Program-made: the position numbers and the translations under genes
Assembly (NCBI GenBank): GCA_023453795.1
Contig: JAEXSP010000016.1
Coordinates: forward strand, 41,065-105,064
Source of the DNA: Bacillota bacterium
GTDB taxonomy: Bacteria; Bacillota; Clostridia; Acetivibrionales; JAEXSP01
Direction of reading: 5' to 3'
DNA: 64,000 nt
Shown here: piece by piece, positions 9,901 to 16,757 of the stretch
Position numbering within the stretch: the first letter of the stretch is position 1
Layout: each line of letters starts with the position of its first letter
The notes under the pieces: generated by a model
What the model saw: the letters and a program-made list of their open reading frames with translations, nothing else
Told to the model about the DNA's origin: nothing
Databases searched by the model: none

Positions 9901-10419
9901 AACAGGAGAATCAACAAGGTTGCGGCGGCACTTGGACTCACATGGGTGAGGACATACACGACCGCATACAATAGGGAAGGGATTGCTGTCTTTAATTACG
10001 CGTACGGCAGCTTCATAATTTCCGTTGCCGACATGCCTTAGGTAGGATTGAATGTCAATGTTGGCAGGGCATGTCATTACGCATGGAGCAACGCAGTCTG
10101 CATTGTGATCGGAAAGCAGCTGCTCCAGACGGATTTTTCGATAATCCTCAATCTTCGGACTGTTTGTGCATATAACCATACCCTCTTTAATAGGGGTTTG
10201 GCATGCTTTAACATCACGCTTGTTGTCTCCTTCGCCTACCTCGACAACACACAATCCGCAATTGCCGTTTGAGCGCTCAAGCCTTATGTCATAACACAAA
10301 TGTGGTATGTGGATCCCTTCCTGGATCAAGGCCTGCAGGATTGTAAGATTTTCATAAACTTCGGTTTCGCGGCCATTTACTATGACCTTAATTCTGTTTT
10401 TGTTAGTTAATGTTTTCAT
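6985..10419 (-). CDS. Multidomain [FeFe]-hydrogenase fused to a GltD-like NAD(P)H oxidoreductase
   Basis: A 1144-aa cytoplasmic redox enzyme. Domain order read from motifs: N-terminal NuoG/HydA-type [2Fe-2S] ferredoxin (CYDIRLERSNGNCGLC, about residues 10-90); a cysteine-rich linker typical of glutamate synthase beta subunits (CVMTCPANI, CGRVCPHPCESKCRR); a GltD-like flavoprotein with two Rossmann motifs (AIVGAGPSGLSAAYY, VIVIGGGNTAIDCART); two [4Fe-4S] sites (CISCGRCIAAC, CVSCGQCVNACPCG); then the H-cluster domain with TSCCPGW, VPCLAKKYEAARPE and MACPGGCICGAGHP. The last ~90 residues hold CMCDSCISKGSKEL and resemble a degenerate thioredoxin-like [2Fe-2S] module. It probably couples NAD(P)H or ferredoxin to H2; fusions like this belong to a GltD-linked hydrogenase group. 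Monocistronic, with a candidate promoter at 10549-10578. Confidence 0.9.
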   Translation of the reverse strand: MKTLTNKNRIKVIVNGRETEVYENLTILQALIQEGIHIPHLCYDIRLERSNGNCGLCVVEVGEGDNKRDVKACQTPIKEGMVICTNSPKIEDYRKIRLEQLLSDHNADCVAPCVMTCPANIDIQSYLRHVGNGNYEAAVRVIKDSNPFPIVCGRVCPHPCESKCRRNLVDSPVAINHVKRFAADWDMSREQPWMPAKSPETGKKIAIVGAGPSGLSAAYYSAVRGHDVTVFERQPHAGGMMRYGIPEYRLPKATLDKEIDIIKNLGVKVMTGKALGTHISLEDLHKDFDAVYLAIGSWRATPMHIEGENLEGVWLGIQYLEQVTKNTEIKLGDTVIVIGGGNTAIDCARTALRKGAKSVKLVYRRTREEMPAEPYEVEEALHEGVEMLFLMAPTKIVSEEGKKKLQCIKMMLGEPDRSGRRRPVPVEGSETEIEADTIIGAIGQSTNTQFLYNDLPVKLNKWGDIEINGKTSQTSEVKVFAGGDCVTGPATVIQAVAAGRHAAEAMDSFLMRGYVKEENADYSCSRGSLEDLPKWEFEEMPRIGRAVMPAIGVNERKSNFTEVELGLSEAEAREEARRCLKCGCTERFVCDLRKEASEHNIEFKSPVHERPYIPIVDDHPFIMRDHNKCISCGRCIAACAEIEGPDVLSFYMKHGRQLVGTKSGLPLQETDCVSCGQCVNACPCGALDYRRERGKVFRAINDPSKTVVAFVAPAVRSLITKTFDISFEEASPFMAGLLKKLGFDKVFDFTFAADLTIVEETTEFLTRVETKGVMPHFTSCCPGWVNFIERRYPDLIPHLSSCKSPQMMMGATVKNHYSKLSGIGKNDLYVVSIVPCLAKKYEAARPEFEIDGIRDVDAVLTTTEMFEMMKLTNIEKADIVPQEFDDPYKQVSGAGILFGASGGVAEATLRMAVEKLTGNVLTDHLEFEEIRGFEGVKEATVNANDLTVRVAVISGLHNVEPILEKIRQGVDVGYDLIEVMACPGGCICGAGHPVPEKIDALERRQQVLVNIDKTAKYRKSQENPDILRLYDEFYEKANSHKAHELLHTHYTPRSGDNACATVRKKANSAFVTREYTICMCDSCISKGSKELYENFSNSIKQLKMDPFIEVKTIRLKENHSGQGIYVTLNGKRIEDLSLANINKG

Positions 10420-10548
10420 AGCACCACTCTTTTATATATATTTTATTTTATTAAAAGTACATTCATTAATTGGGAAGCTTATAGAAAGACCCAGAAAAAT
10501 TGAACAAGTCAACGCTGACTGGAATGTAAACTTTTTAACCCCTCGTAT

Positions 10549-10578
10549 ATTATAAACCAAGGAATAGGATTTTGTCAT
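10549..10578 (-). promoter_or_regulatory. Candidate sigma-A promoter of the hydrogenase gene
   Basis: On the minus strand ATGACA, 18 bases, TATAAT, about 130 bases upstream of the hydrogenase start. The -10 is perfect and the -35 is one base off consensus. Nothing else was recognised in this 282-base gap. Confidence 0.5.
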
Positions 10579-10701
10579 TGTCATATTCGACAATTTTTTA
10601 ACAATAATTCACCCAAAGCACCTGTTTTTCTTTTTGATGTTCGCTAAAGCTCCAAAAATAATGTAAATTTGTCTTTTTTAATAGACAGCCTGACAAGTTT
10701 T

Positions 10702-11748
10702 TCAAAAAACATGCTCTATGAATACAGTACGTTCTTTCCCGAGATCAACAACCTTAGGTACCGCAAGAGGACGATTCACTCTATTATAATAAACCCTTAC
10801 AACAGGACGGGGCCCTAAATTTTTTCTGACATTTGCTACGACTCCAACCTCGCCTGAAGTCAGCCTGACCAGCGAACCCAGAGGATAGACGGAAAGATTG
10901 TTCGTAAAGCATTTAACCACGTTAAGATCAAAATAGTAATTGCCTGCACCATAGAGGTATTCAATGGCGTGGTGCTTGGTATAATTCTCATGAAGCATCA
11001 ACCGGCTGTAGGTTTCGCAAACGGAAATGATTCTTGCCCCCAGAGGTATGTTTTCGCCTGACAGTCCCTGAGGATAGCCTGAACCGTTCCAGTTTTCATG
11101 ATGATATAATATCATATTTATTATCGTATCCGGCAGCCCTGCTTCCTTTGCAAAGTAATAACCATATTTCGGGTGCTCTTTCCAAGCCAGCTCTTCCTGA
11201 GGGTTTCTTTTAGGAGATCTGATGACAGCAGGCATTTCTCTCAAGCCCATATCATGCAGCAAAGCACCGGTGCCGATTGCGGTTGTTTCAGCTTCGCTCA
11301 ATCCCAATGCGCCTGCTACAAGCAGTGATAAGGCACAGGTTTCGATAGAATGCTTATATAGAAAATTAACATCCACCAGCTTCATTTCTACACAAAACCT
11401 TCTTACGTTTGAATCATTAAGTATTTTAACTGCAATTTCTCTGGATTTTTTCGATACCTCAACCATTTTGTCGGAAGTGTTTGCTTCCGCTTGGTCAGGA
11501 GCAAGCATAACAATTTCGTCAACCAGAAGCTTCTTTATTTCTTTCGCGGTAGTTTCCGACGGGTCAACCAGCAAAGTATAGCGGTCAGCTATTTCCAGGC
11601 TTATTATGCCCCAGCTTCTAAGAGAGGAGATTATTGATTCGTTGAGAATAATGCCTTCATTCAGCAGCTTTTTCCCCGATTGCGGAGAGAATATAGGTTC
11701 GGCTAAAACCATTCCCTCTAATAATTCACAAACATCTACCTTGCCCAT
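10702..11748 (-). CDS. HD-GYP domain protein (probable c-di-GMP phosphodiesterase)
   Basis: A 348-aa soluble protein. Residues 1-50 form the small N-terminal module often found in HD-GYP proteins (ELLEGMVLAEPIFSPQSG). The HD-GYP domain spans about 125-290: HSIETCALSL, the HD pair in ALLHDMGLREMP, the KEHPKYGYY region, the HHEN segment and the eponymous GSGYP. All metal ligands expected for c-di-GMP hydrolysis appear to be present, so it probably cleaves c-di-GMP to pGpG or GMP. The C-terminal 60 residues look like a small beta domain. There is no receiver or PAS domain and no membrane segment, so its input is unclear. GGGGTG lies 5 bases before the ATG. Confidence 0.88.
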   Translation of the reverse strand: MGKVDVCELLEGMVLAEPIFSPQSGKKLLNEGIILNESIISSLRSWGIISLEIADRYTLLVDPSETTAKEIKKLLVDEIVMLAPDQAEANTSDKMVEVSKKSREIAVKILNDSNVRRFCVEMKLVDVNFLYKHSIETCALSLLVAGALGLSEAETTAIGTGALLHDMGLREMPAVIRSPKRNPQEELAWKEHPKYGYYFAKEAGLPDTIINMILYHHENWNGSGYPQGLSGENIPLGARIISVCETYSRLMLHENYTKHHAIEYLYGAGNYYFDLNVVKCFTNNLSVYPLGSLVRLTSGEVGVVANVRKNLGPRPVVRVYYNRVNRPLAVPKVVDLGKERTVFIEHVF

Positions 11749-11811
11749 GAAAACACCCCAATCAACCTTTATGACATATTAAGTACTCTACATAATTATA
11801 TTTCATAAATG

Positions 11812-11824
11812 GTTTACTGTAAAC
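11812..11824. promoter_or_regulatory. Operator-like palindrome upstream of the HD-GYP gene
   Basis: GTTTAC-T-GTAAAC is a perfect 13-base palindrome about 65 bases upstream of the HD-GYP start codon, in the right place for a promoter-proximal operator. The binding protein is unknown. Confidence 0.35.
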
Positions 11825-11953
11825 AAAACAGATTGAATATTGCAGCATAAGAGGCGTGTCATGCAAAAGATATTTGAATATTATGTAACTCACGTAAGGT
11901 AATGGAAGCAGACGGATGTTTGCAGCGGGGTTAAGCATGCTTGAAGCAGTAAA

Positions 11954-12100
11954 TTACAATAGCATGAACACAATGCTTCCAAGTAAAAAGATCAAAGCTA
12001 TCAGTTCTATATTGGAGATTGTTGAATACAGAAAGAATACTGCAAAAAGTGAGAGGGCTATAATTGCAATATCATGGATTTTTTGTCGTGTTAAAGCCAT
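11954..12100 (-). CDS. Small membrane protein, 48 aa
   Basis: The ATG at 12100 has AAGGAG 6 bases upstream. The product has a short charged N-terminus (MALTRQKIHD) followed by two hydrophobic stretches (IAIIALSLFAVFFLY and LIALIFLLGSIVFMLL) separated by a short polar turn, so it is likely a two-pass hairpin membrane peptide. It starts 24 bases after the stop of the preceding 110-aa gene and probably shares its transcript. No family recognised. The ideal Shine-Dalgarno and tight spacing are the main reasons to believe it is real. Confidence 0.65.
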   Translation of the reverse strand: MALTRQKIHDIAIIALSLFAVFFLYSTISNIELIALIFLLGSIVFMLL

Positions 12101-12124
12101 AAAGAGCTCCTTAATGGAAATCAG

Positions 12125-12457
12125 CTACTCGGTATACCTGCCCAGAAATGCCTTTAATACATCATCAAAGGGCATGCTTCCTATTTGGTCAAGCATCTTT
12201 TCAAGATCTGTCTTTTGCTTTAGAGAGCCTTCCAATACTATTTGTACTGCCTGATCCCTATCGATAAGGACTGAGAGTACATTCAGGCTGCCGCTCAACA
12301 GGCCGGCTATGACAAGAGCATTTGAGGGTGTAAGCGTAAGCCCTTTGGATGAGGCATCCTGGCTGTTTTTACGGGTGCTTGAATTATTTGAAGCAGTGGG
12401 ATTCAACCTTGACATAGCATCCTTAAGTAAATTATTCAAGTCACCTGGTTGAAACAC
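12125..12457 (-). CDS. Small hypothetical protein, 110 aa
   Basis: I start it at the GTG at 12457, because GGGAGGGG lies 6 bases before it; a longer frame from 12481 has that sequence inside the coding region. The N-terminal 45 residues are polar and Ser/Asn-rich (LNPTASNNSSTRKNSQDASS), the middle is mildly hydrophobic (LTPSNALVIAGLLSGSLNVL) and the C-terminus is helical and charged (QKTDLEKMLDQIGSMPFDDV). No family recognised. It is the middle gene of three small minus-strand genes that follow the metal transporter gene. Confidence 0.6.
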   Translation of the reverse strand: MFQPGDLNNLLKDAMSRLNPTASNNSSTRKNSQDASSKGLTLTPSNALVIAGLLSGSLNVLSVLIDRDQAVQIVLEGSLKQKTDLEKMLDQIGSMPFDDVLKAFLGRYTE

Positions 12458-12494
12458 AATATTCCCCTCCCAAAACCCCAATGTTCTTTCAAGC

Positions 12495-12620
12495 TTAGGG
12501 TATTACCGTAGCGGTTGCAGTAGTCTGAAGGGGAATAACCAAACCCGTTGCAAAAATTATGAACAGTACTGAAACTATGAAAAGTAGAATGTCATGCTGC
12601 TTGTTTTCAGTGATACCCAT
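12495..12620 (-). CDS. Small membrane protein, 41 aa
   Basis: The ATG at 12620 is preceded by ACGGGTGATT as a weak to moderate ribosome binding site. The product has a polar start (MGITENKQHD), one hydrophobic transmembrane segment (ILLFIVSVLFIIFATGLVIP) and a short Thr/Ala-rich tail. It ends 37 bases before the GTG of the next small gene and lies 76 bases downstream of the Nramp gene. It may start the three-gene small operon or be the tail of the transporter transcript. No family recognised. Confidence 0.5.
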   Translation of the reverse strand: MGITENKQHDILLFIVSVLFIIFATGLVIPLQTTATATVIP

Positions 12621-12696
12621 TGTAATCACCCGTAATATCTTTCATTCAGTAATATTATATTAGGGCAGATAGGACAATTGTGACTGTCTATGCAAT

Positions 12697-14001
12697 TTAA
12701 ACTTTTCCTATAAAAGTAAGCAAAAGCAATATAGCATTAGCGGCTATTACAGTACCGGCTATAACCCAACCGAGCACATTTGTCACCGGCTTGTTGACTA
12801 ACGGGCCCATTAAATCTTTACGCCTGGTTATCAACAGCATGGGTATGATTGCAGCCGGAAGTATGAAGCTTAGGGTAACCTGGCTTAAGACAAGAGCCTG
12901 CATGGGGTTGACCCCCAATATTATTATGAGCATGCCGGGAAGCATTGTAACAAGTCTTGTAACATTGTCGCTTATATTAAGCCCGACAAATCCCTGCATT
13001 ATAGTTTGACCGGCCATCGTACCGACAGCCGAGGATGAAAGGCCAGAGGCTATTAGTGCCAGGCCGAAGGCTCCGCTCGAGGCAGCACCCAGTAAGGGAG
13101 ACAAGGATTTATGGGCCTGCTCGATTGAACTGACAGCCACACCGTTCCTAAAGAATACTGCTGCGGAAACTATCACCATTGCGGCATTAACTACGAAGGC
13201 AATGTTCATTGCGATTACTATATCCAGTCTTTCCATTTTAAAATGCCTTTTTTTGTCCCTTTCAGTTAAATCCTTATTCCTGTGCTGAACCAGTTGGGAA
13301 TGAAGGTAGATTACATGCGGCATTACAGTTGCTCCCAGCATTCCTACCGCAATAAGGACCGCATCTCCATTGGGAAGAGACGGCAGCAGTGCGTGAAGTC
13401 CGGCTGAACTCCAGGAAGGCCTTGAGAGGAACAATTCGATTGTATAAGAAACACAGATAACCGCAACTAAAGCGAAAATAATTAATTCAATGAGCCTTTG
13501 ACCATATTTCCCCAGATATACAATGAAAAAAGTAAGAGCTGCAGTTATAATTCCTGCATAAACCATAGGTATGTTAAACAGCAAATAAAACCCAAGAGTT
13601 GCTCCCAGAAATTCTGCAAGGTCAGTTGCCATTGCAGCAAGCTCAGCGACTATCAGGAAACACCAGTTGGTCTTTCTTGAAAAGACCTTGCCGCACATCC
13701 GGGGAAGATTCTGACCTGTAGCAATTCCCAGCTTGGCAGACAAGGACTGAAGGAAAATAGCCATGAGATTGCTCCAAAGGATTACCCATAAAAGATTATA
13801 ATTGAATTTTGATCCGCCGCTGATATTTGTGGCAAAGTTACCGGGGTCAATATAGGCGACGCTAACTATAAAAGCAGGCCCCAGAAATTTGGTAAAAGTG
13901 CTGATCCTCCTCAGCACACTCGTCTTTTTTGTCCGCACTCTTCCAACAAGCAATGATTGAGCCGCAGGGACGATTGTTTGAACATAGCTGTCATCTTGCA
14001 T
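12697..14001 (-). CDS. mntH: Nramp family divalent metal (Mn2+/Fe2+) transporter
   Basis: A 434-aa inner-membrane proton-coupled metal symporter. Seen: the Nramp metal-binding motif in the first transmembrane segment (AYIDPGNFATNISGG, with DPGN), the segment-six motif GATVMPHVIYLHSQLV (MPH, with the metal-binding Met), and about eleven hydrophobic segments. The cytoplasmic N-terminus is about 40 residues. I take the ATG at 14001, with GAGGGTG 6 bases upstream; an in-frame ATG at 14037 lacks a ribosome binding site. A DtxR/MntR-type regulator lies just upstream on the same strand, which supports manganese or iron as substrate and metal-dependent control. Confidence 0.92.
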   Translation of the reverse strand: MQDDSYVQTIVPAAQSLLVGRVRTKKTSVLRRISTFTKFLGPAFIVSVAYIDPGNFATNISGGSKFNYNLLWVILWSNLMAIFLQSLSAKLGIATGQNLPRMCGKVFSRKTNWCFLIVAELAAMATDLAEFLGATLGFYLLFNIPMVYAGIITAALTFFIVYLGKYGQRLIELIIFALVAVICVSYTIELFLSRPSWSSAGLHALLPSLPNGDAVLIAVGMLGATVMPHVIYLHSQLVQHRNKDLTERDKKRHFKMERLDIVIAMNIAFVVNAAMVIVSAAVFFRNGVAVSSIEQAHKSLSPLLGAASSGAFGLALIASGLSSSAVGTMAGQTIMQGFVGLNISDNVTRLVTMLPGMLIIILGVNPMQALVLSQVTLSFILPAAIIPMLLITRRKDLMGPLVNKPVTNVLGWVIAGTVIAANAILLLLTFIGKV

Positions 14002-14263
14002 TATACGCACCCTCTCTTGTATGTCTAAGCTAAACAAGTTATGTATTACTAATAACTTTAGCCGGGTCTAAAATTGTTTACCTAATCCAGAATATGAGAA
14101 TGCCAGGAATAATGTTACATAACGTTTAATTCGAAACAGGAATCGATCATTTAAGATGTATTCTGAGAATGGTTCAATCACCCGAAATATAAAAAAGAAA
14201 ACTCAAACGAGTTCCCCAAAAATAGACTTGATTTAATTTGTAGCTTCAGCTTTCAAAACGTTA

Positions 14264-14743
14264 TCAACCTATGTAGTACTGCGAAAACTGTTCGAACTTC
14301 AGGATTACCTCAGGATTCTGTTCCAGGAATTTATTAAAAATGCTTATTTTATGTAATGTCCCGGCAGATATGTTGTGCTCAATAAGTTCTGTCTCGACAA
14401 GGGCGTCCTCCTTTACTCCCAGGTTCATTAAAAATGCTTCAATGATAGTATGCCGCTGTAAAAGAAACTTTCCCAGTTCTCTTCCGTTTTCGGTCATGAA
14501 TATAATCCCGTATTTCTTATACTCAAGCAAGCCGAGCTTATTGAGTTTCTGAACCATTTTTGTCGCAGAAGGGGCTGCGACGTTAAGAAGCTCGGAAAGA
14601 GTGTTTATACGCATATAGCCTTCAACAAGGCTGTTTCTGTAAATCATTTCGAGATAATCCTCCATTGCCGGGGTCAATAGCTTCTTGTTTTGCTGCAACA
14701 GCTGGTAGCCACGGACAGTATGAAATTTAGACACTTCCTCCAT
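14264..14743 (-). CDS. DtxR/MntR-family metal-dependent transcriptional regulator
   Basis: A 159-aa protein with an N-terminal winged helix (LTPAMEDYLEMIYRNS, then INTLSELLNVAAPSATKMVQKLNKLGLLEYKKYG) and the DtxR-type metal-binding and dimerisation region (GRELGKFLLQRHTIIEAFL, EIEH-like TELIEHNIS). It lacks the SH3-like third domain, as in MntR. I start it at ATG 14743 (AAGGTG upstream); the frame extends to an ATG at 14800, but that adds a non-conserved stretch covering a perfect palindrome. The adjacent Nramp gene is its likely target. The C-terminal half diverges from Bacillus MntR, so the metal cannot be assigned with certainty. Confidence 0.87.
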   Translation of the reverse strand: MEEVSKFHTVRGYQLLQQNKKLLTPAMEDYLEMIYRNSLVEGYMRINTLSELLNVAAPSATKMVQKLNKLGLLEYKKYGIIFMTENGRELGKFLLQRHTIIEAFLMNLGVKEDALVETELIEHNISAGTLHKISIFNKFLEQNPEVILKFEQFSQYYIG

Positions 14744-14760
14744 AATATCAACACCTTGCG

Positions 14761-14774
14761 GCAGGTTAACCTGC
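14761..14774. promoter_or_regulatory. Candidate DtxR-type operator (palindrome)
   Basis: GCAGGTTAACCTGC is a perfect 14-base palindrome located 18 bases before the chosen start of the regulator gene. AGGTTAACCT is close to the core of DtxR/IdeR/SirR operators. Autoregulation is inferred. The alternative longer start would place this inside the coding sequence. Confidence 0.5.
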
Positions 14775-14845
14775 TTAACTTCCAATATCAATATATTCAT
14801 TAATTGCGGATTTTATTTTAATGGCAGCTAAATTTCCCATGGGTT

Positions 14846-14874
14846 CAATTGTATAAATAATCAGTTTACAATTG
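14846..14874. repeat. Inverted repeat between the divergent regulator and SLH genes
   Basis: Perfect 8-bp arms CAATTGTA / TACAATTG separated by 13 bases, in the divergent intergenic region upstream of both the metal regulator and the SLH protein gene. It could be an operator. No protein can be assigned. Confidence 0.4.
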
Positions 14875-14992
14875 TTTATTTTGAAGCACCCAAAAAAATA
14901 CTACCATTCAGCCGAAATAAATCTACTTATAATATAATAGCAGGATGATAAAATCATATTGTAATAACATTTTAAGATTGGGGGAATAAAAA

Positions 14993-15658
14993 ATGAGGCA
15001 TTTTATTAATAAAAAAATCTTTTTTGTTATTATTGCATTTATTCTTATGCTTCAACCTGTACTGACGAAAGCTTCATCCACTTCAAATGCAAGTTCCGTA
15101 AAGGAAAAAGCAAAAATTGTGTTTACTGATCTTAAAAAGGTTCCTTGGGCAGAAAAAGCTATAGAGAAGCTTTTGGCTAAAGGGATAATAAAAGGCAATG
15201 CCGAAAAACGGTATTACCCGGAAAGAGACATAACAAGGGGAGAGTTTGTTGGAATGCTCATAAAAGTTCTCGGGCTTAATGCGGATTTTACCGATAACTT
15301 TACAGATGTGCAAAAGTATGACGAATACTATCAGCAGCTCGGGACAGCAAAGGCATTGGGAATAATTCAAGGTGAAAGCTGTAACAGATTCCGCCCGAAG
15401 GATCCCATACTGAGGCAGGACATGATGGTATACAGTACAGTCGCTTTGGGTGTAGCAAAAAAGCTCAGGAAAACAGTTTCTGTTAAAGTGCTGGATAAAT
15501 ATGAAGATAAGTATGAAACCTCATGTTATGCATTCAATAGCTCAGCCACCCTTGTAGGGGAGGGGCTCATTGTCGGATGCAAAAACAAGCTGAACTCACA
15601 TTCAAATGCATCAAGGGCTTCTGCGGCAGTGCTGCTTTATAGAATTATGAAGCTTTAG
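14993..15658 (+). CDS. SLH-domain protein, secreted
   Basis: A 221-aa exported protein. A basic start and hydrophobic core (FFVIIAFILMLQPVLTKAS) give a typical signal peptide cleaved near residue 27. The mature part is three S-layer homology repeats: one with the phrases FTDLKKVPWAEKAIEKLLAKG and ITRGEFVGMLIKVLGL, the second with TAKALGIIQGESCNRFRPKDP and LRQDMMVYS, the third more degenerate, ending NASRASAAVLLYRIMKL. Such triplets bind pyruvylated secondary cell-wall polymer. No other domain is attached, so it could be a small cell-surface protein or anchoring partner. GGGGG lies 8 bases before the ATG. Confidence 0.88.
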   Translation: MRHFINKKIFFVIIAFILMLQPVLTKASSTSNASSVKEKAKIVFTDLKKVPWAEKAIEKLLAKGIIKGNAEKRYYPERDITRGEFVGMLIKVLGLNADFTDNFTDVQKYDEYYQQLGTAKALGIIQGESCNRFRPKDPILRQDMMVYSTVALGVAKKLRKTVSVKVLDKYEDKYETSCYAFNSSATLVGEGLIVGCKNKLNSHSNASRASAAVLLYRIMKL

Positions 15659-15712
15659 AACCGTTGAAATATTACTTCAGCTTTTCTATTTAATTTTTAT
15701 GAGGAAACTATA

Positions 15713-15847
15713 CTGAAAAATCATGACAATCAGCTTAAAATACAGGGTAAAAAATTAAAACTTGTCTTGCATATAACGTCAATTTTTGCTATATTATTCT
15801 TGATATTGTTCCATTTGCCTTTAATCAGAATAAGTTATGTAGGTTAG
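15713..15847 (+). CDS. Possible 44-aa membrane peptide with a CTG start
   Basis: An open frame of 45 codons starts at CTG 15713, about 7 bases after GAGGAAAC, with no ATG, GTG or TTG available nearby. The product would have a basic N-terminus (LKNHDNQLKIQGKKLKLVLH) and a single hydrophobic segment (SIFAILFLILFHLPLI). CTG starts are rare, so this may be a pseudogene or chance. It fills the gap between the SLH gene and the zinc-ribbon gene. Confidence 0.25.
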   Translation: MKNHDNQLKIQGKKLKLVLHITSIFAILFLILFHLPLIRISYVG

Positions 15848-15877
15848 GGGCCATTATTATTAGAGAGAGGCGACCAT

Positions 15878-16165
15878 ATGTTTACAGACAAGGCTTTGAT
15901 TTGCAAGGACTGTTCAAAGGAGTTCATTTTTACTGCAGGAGAGCAGGAATTCTATGCTGCTAAAGGTTTCCAAAATGAACCGACAAGATGCAAAGAGTGC
16001 AGGGACTTAAAAAAGGCTCAATTTAATAAAGGCTCTTCAGTTAAGAAACCTAAAGAGATGTATGACGCTGTTTGTTCAGAATGCGGGAAGGAAACAAAAA
16101 TACCTTTCAAACCTCACCTAGATAAACCTGTATACTGTGAAGATTGCTTTTCAAACCGCAGGTAA
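15878..16165 (+). CDS. Zinc-ribbon domain protein
   Basis: A 95-aa protein with two zinc-binding units: ICKDCSKEFIFTAGEQEFY with a matching CKECRDLKK, and VCSECGKETKIPFKP with a matching YCEDCF. The first resembles the probable zinc-ribbon domain family found in many Clostridia and Chloroflexi (CxxC, about 30 residues, CxxC). It has no enzyme motif. The function is unknown; nucleic-acid or protein binding is the usual guess. AGAGAGGCG precedes the ATG. It is followed by the DnaA-box-rich gap before hpf. Confidence 0.8.
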   Translation: MFTDKALICKDCSKEFIFTAGEQEFYAAKGFQNEPTRCKECRDLKKAQFNKGSSVKKPKEMYDAVCSECGKETKIPFKPHLDKPVYCEDCFSNRR

Positions 16166-16207
16166 TCTCTAAACAAAAAATAATTAATGATATAAACGGC
16201 TTGGCTC

Positions 16208-16559
16208 TGTGGATAAATTTTCGCAGGGCTATGTCTATGTGTATAACTTTTCTAATTTACATAAAATCACTTATGTAATAAAATGGAAAATGGAGATGGG
16301 TAAGTTCATCTTTTTAATTATTGGATTCTTTGCTTCAAAACAGCTATTTGAAGCGTTTGACAGTGATTTATTATAGAATTAAGGCGGGTATTTTTTCATA
16401 AACGAATAAGTTTACATAAAGTAGATAAATTGTAATTATATTATCAAGATGCTTATCCACACCTCAAACATACTTATATAAGTTATTCACAGTTTTATAC
16501 ACATTATCCACAGGTTTTATATTCACAAAACAGATGTTTTGTGGGGTAATTGTGGATAC
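16208..16559. promoter_or_regulatory. Cluster of DnaA boxes in the 592-base gap before hpf
   Basis: Against the consensus TTATNCACA I read perfect boxes at 16208-16216 (reverse), 16238-16246 (reverse), 16453-16461, 16483-16491, 16495-16503 and 16504-16512, plus a one-mismatch box at 16551-16559 (reverse). Four lie within 60 bases, two directly abutting. The flanks are very AT-rich. The gap contains no other gene. It has the look of a DnaA titration/regulatory cluster or an origin-like element; dnaA itself is not in the window. Confidence 0.75.
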
Positions 16560-16757
16560 TTGGACAAGTTCCCCGTATACCAAGAATAATACGGATAACG
16601 AGGTGTTGATAAAAAACAATATTTTAAGAAGGATTTATTTCCCGGATGGAGAATAATAATAATTAAGATATTTTACCAACATACATGAGGCTTTTGTTTT
16701 ATAATCGTGTTTTTGGGGAAAATAAAGACATTGAGTTTGAAAGGAGCCGTGGCAATT

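Noticed and set aside
16166..16757. Chromosomal origin (oriC)
   Set aside because: DnaA boxes are present, but dnaA, dnaN or other origin-linked genes are not, so I report a DnaA-box cluster only.
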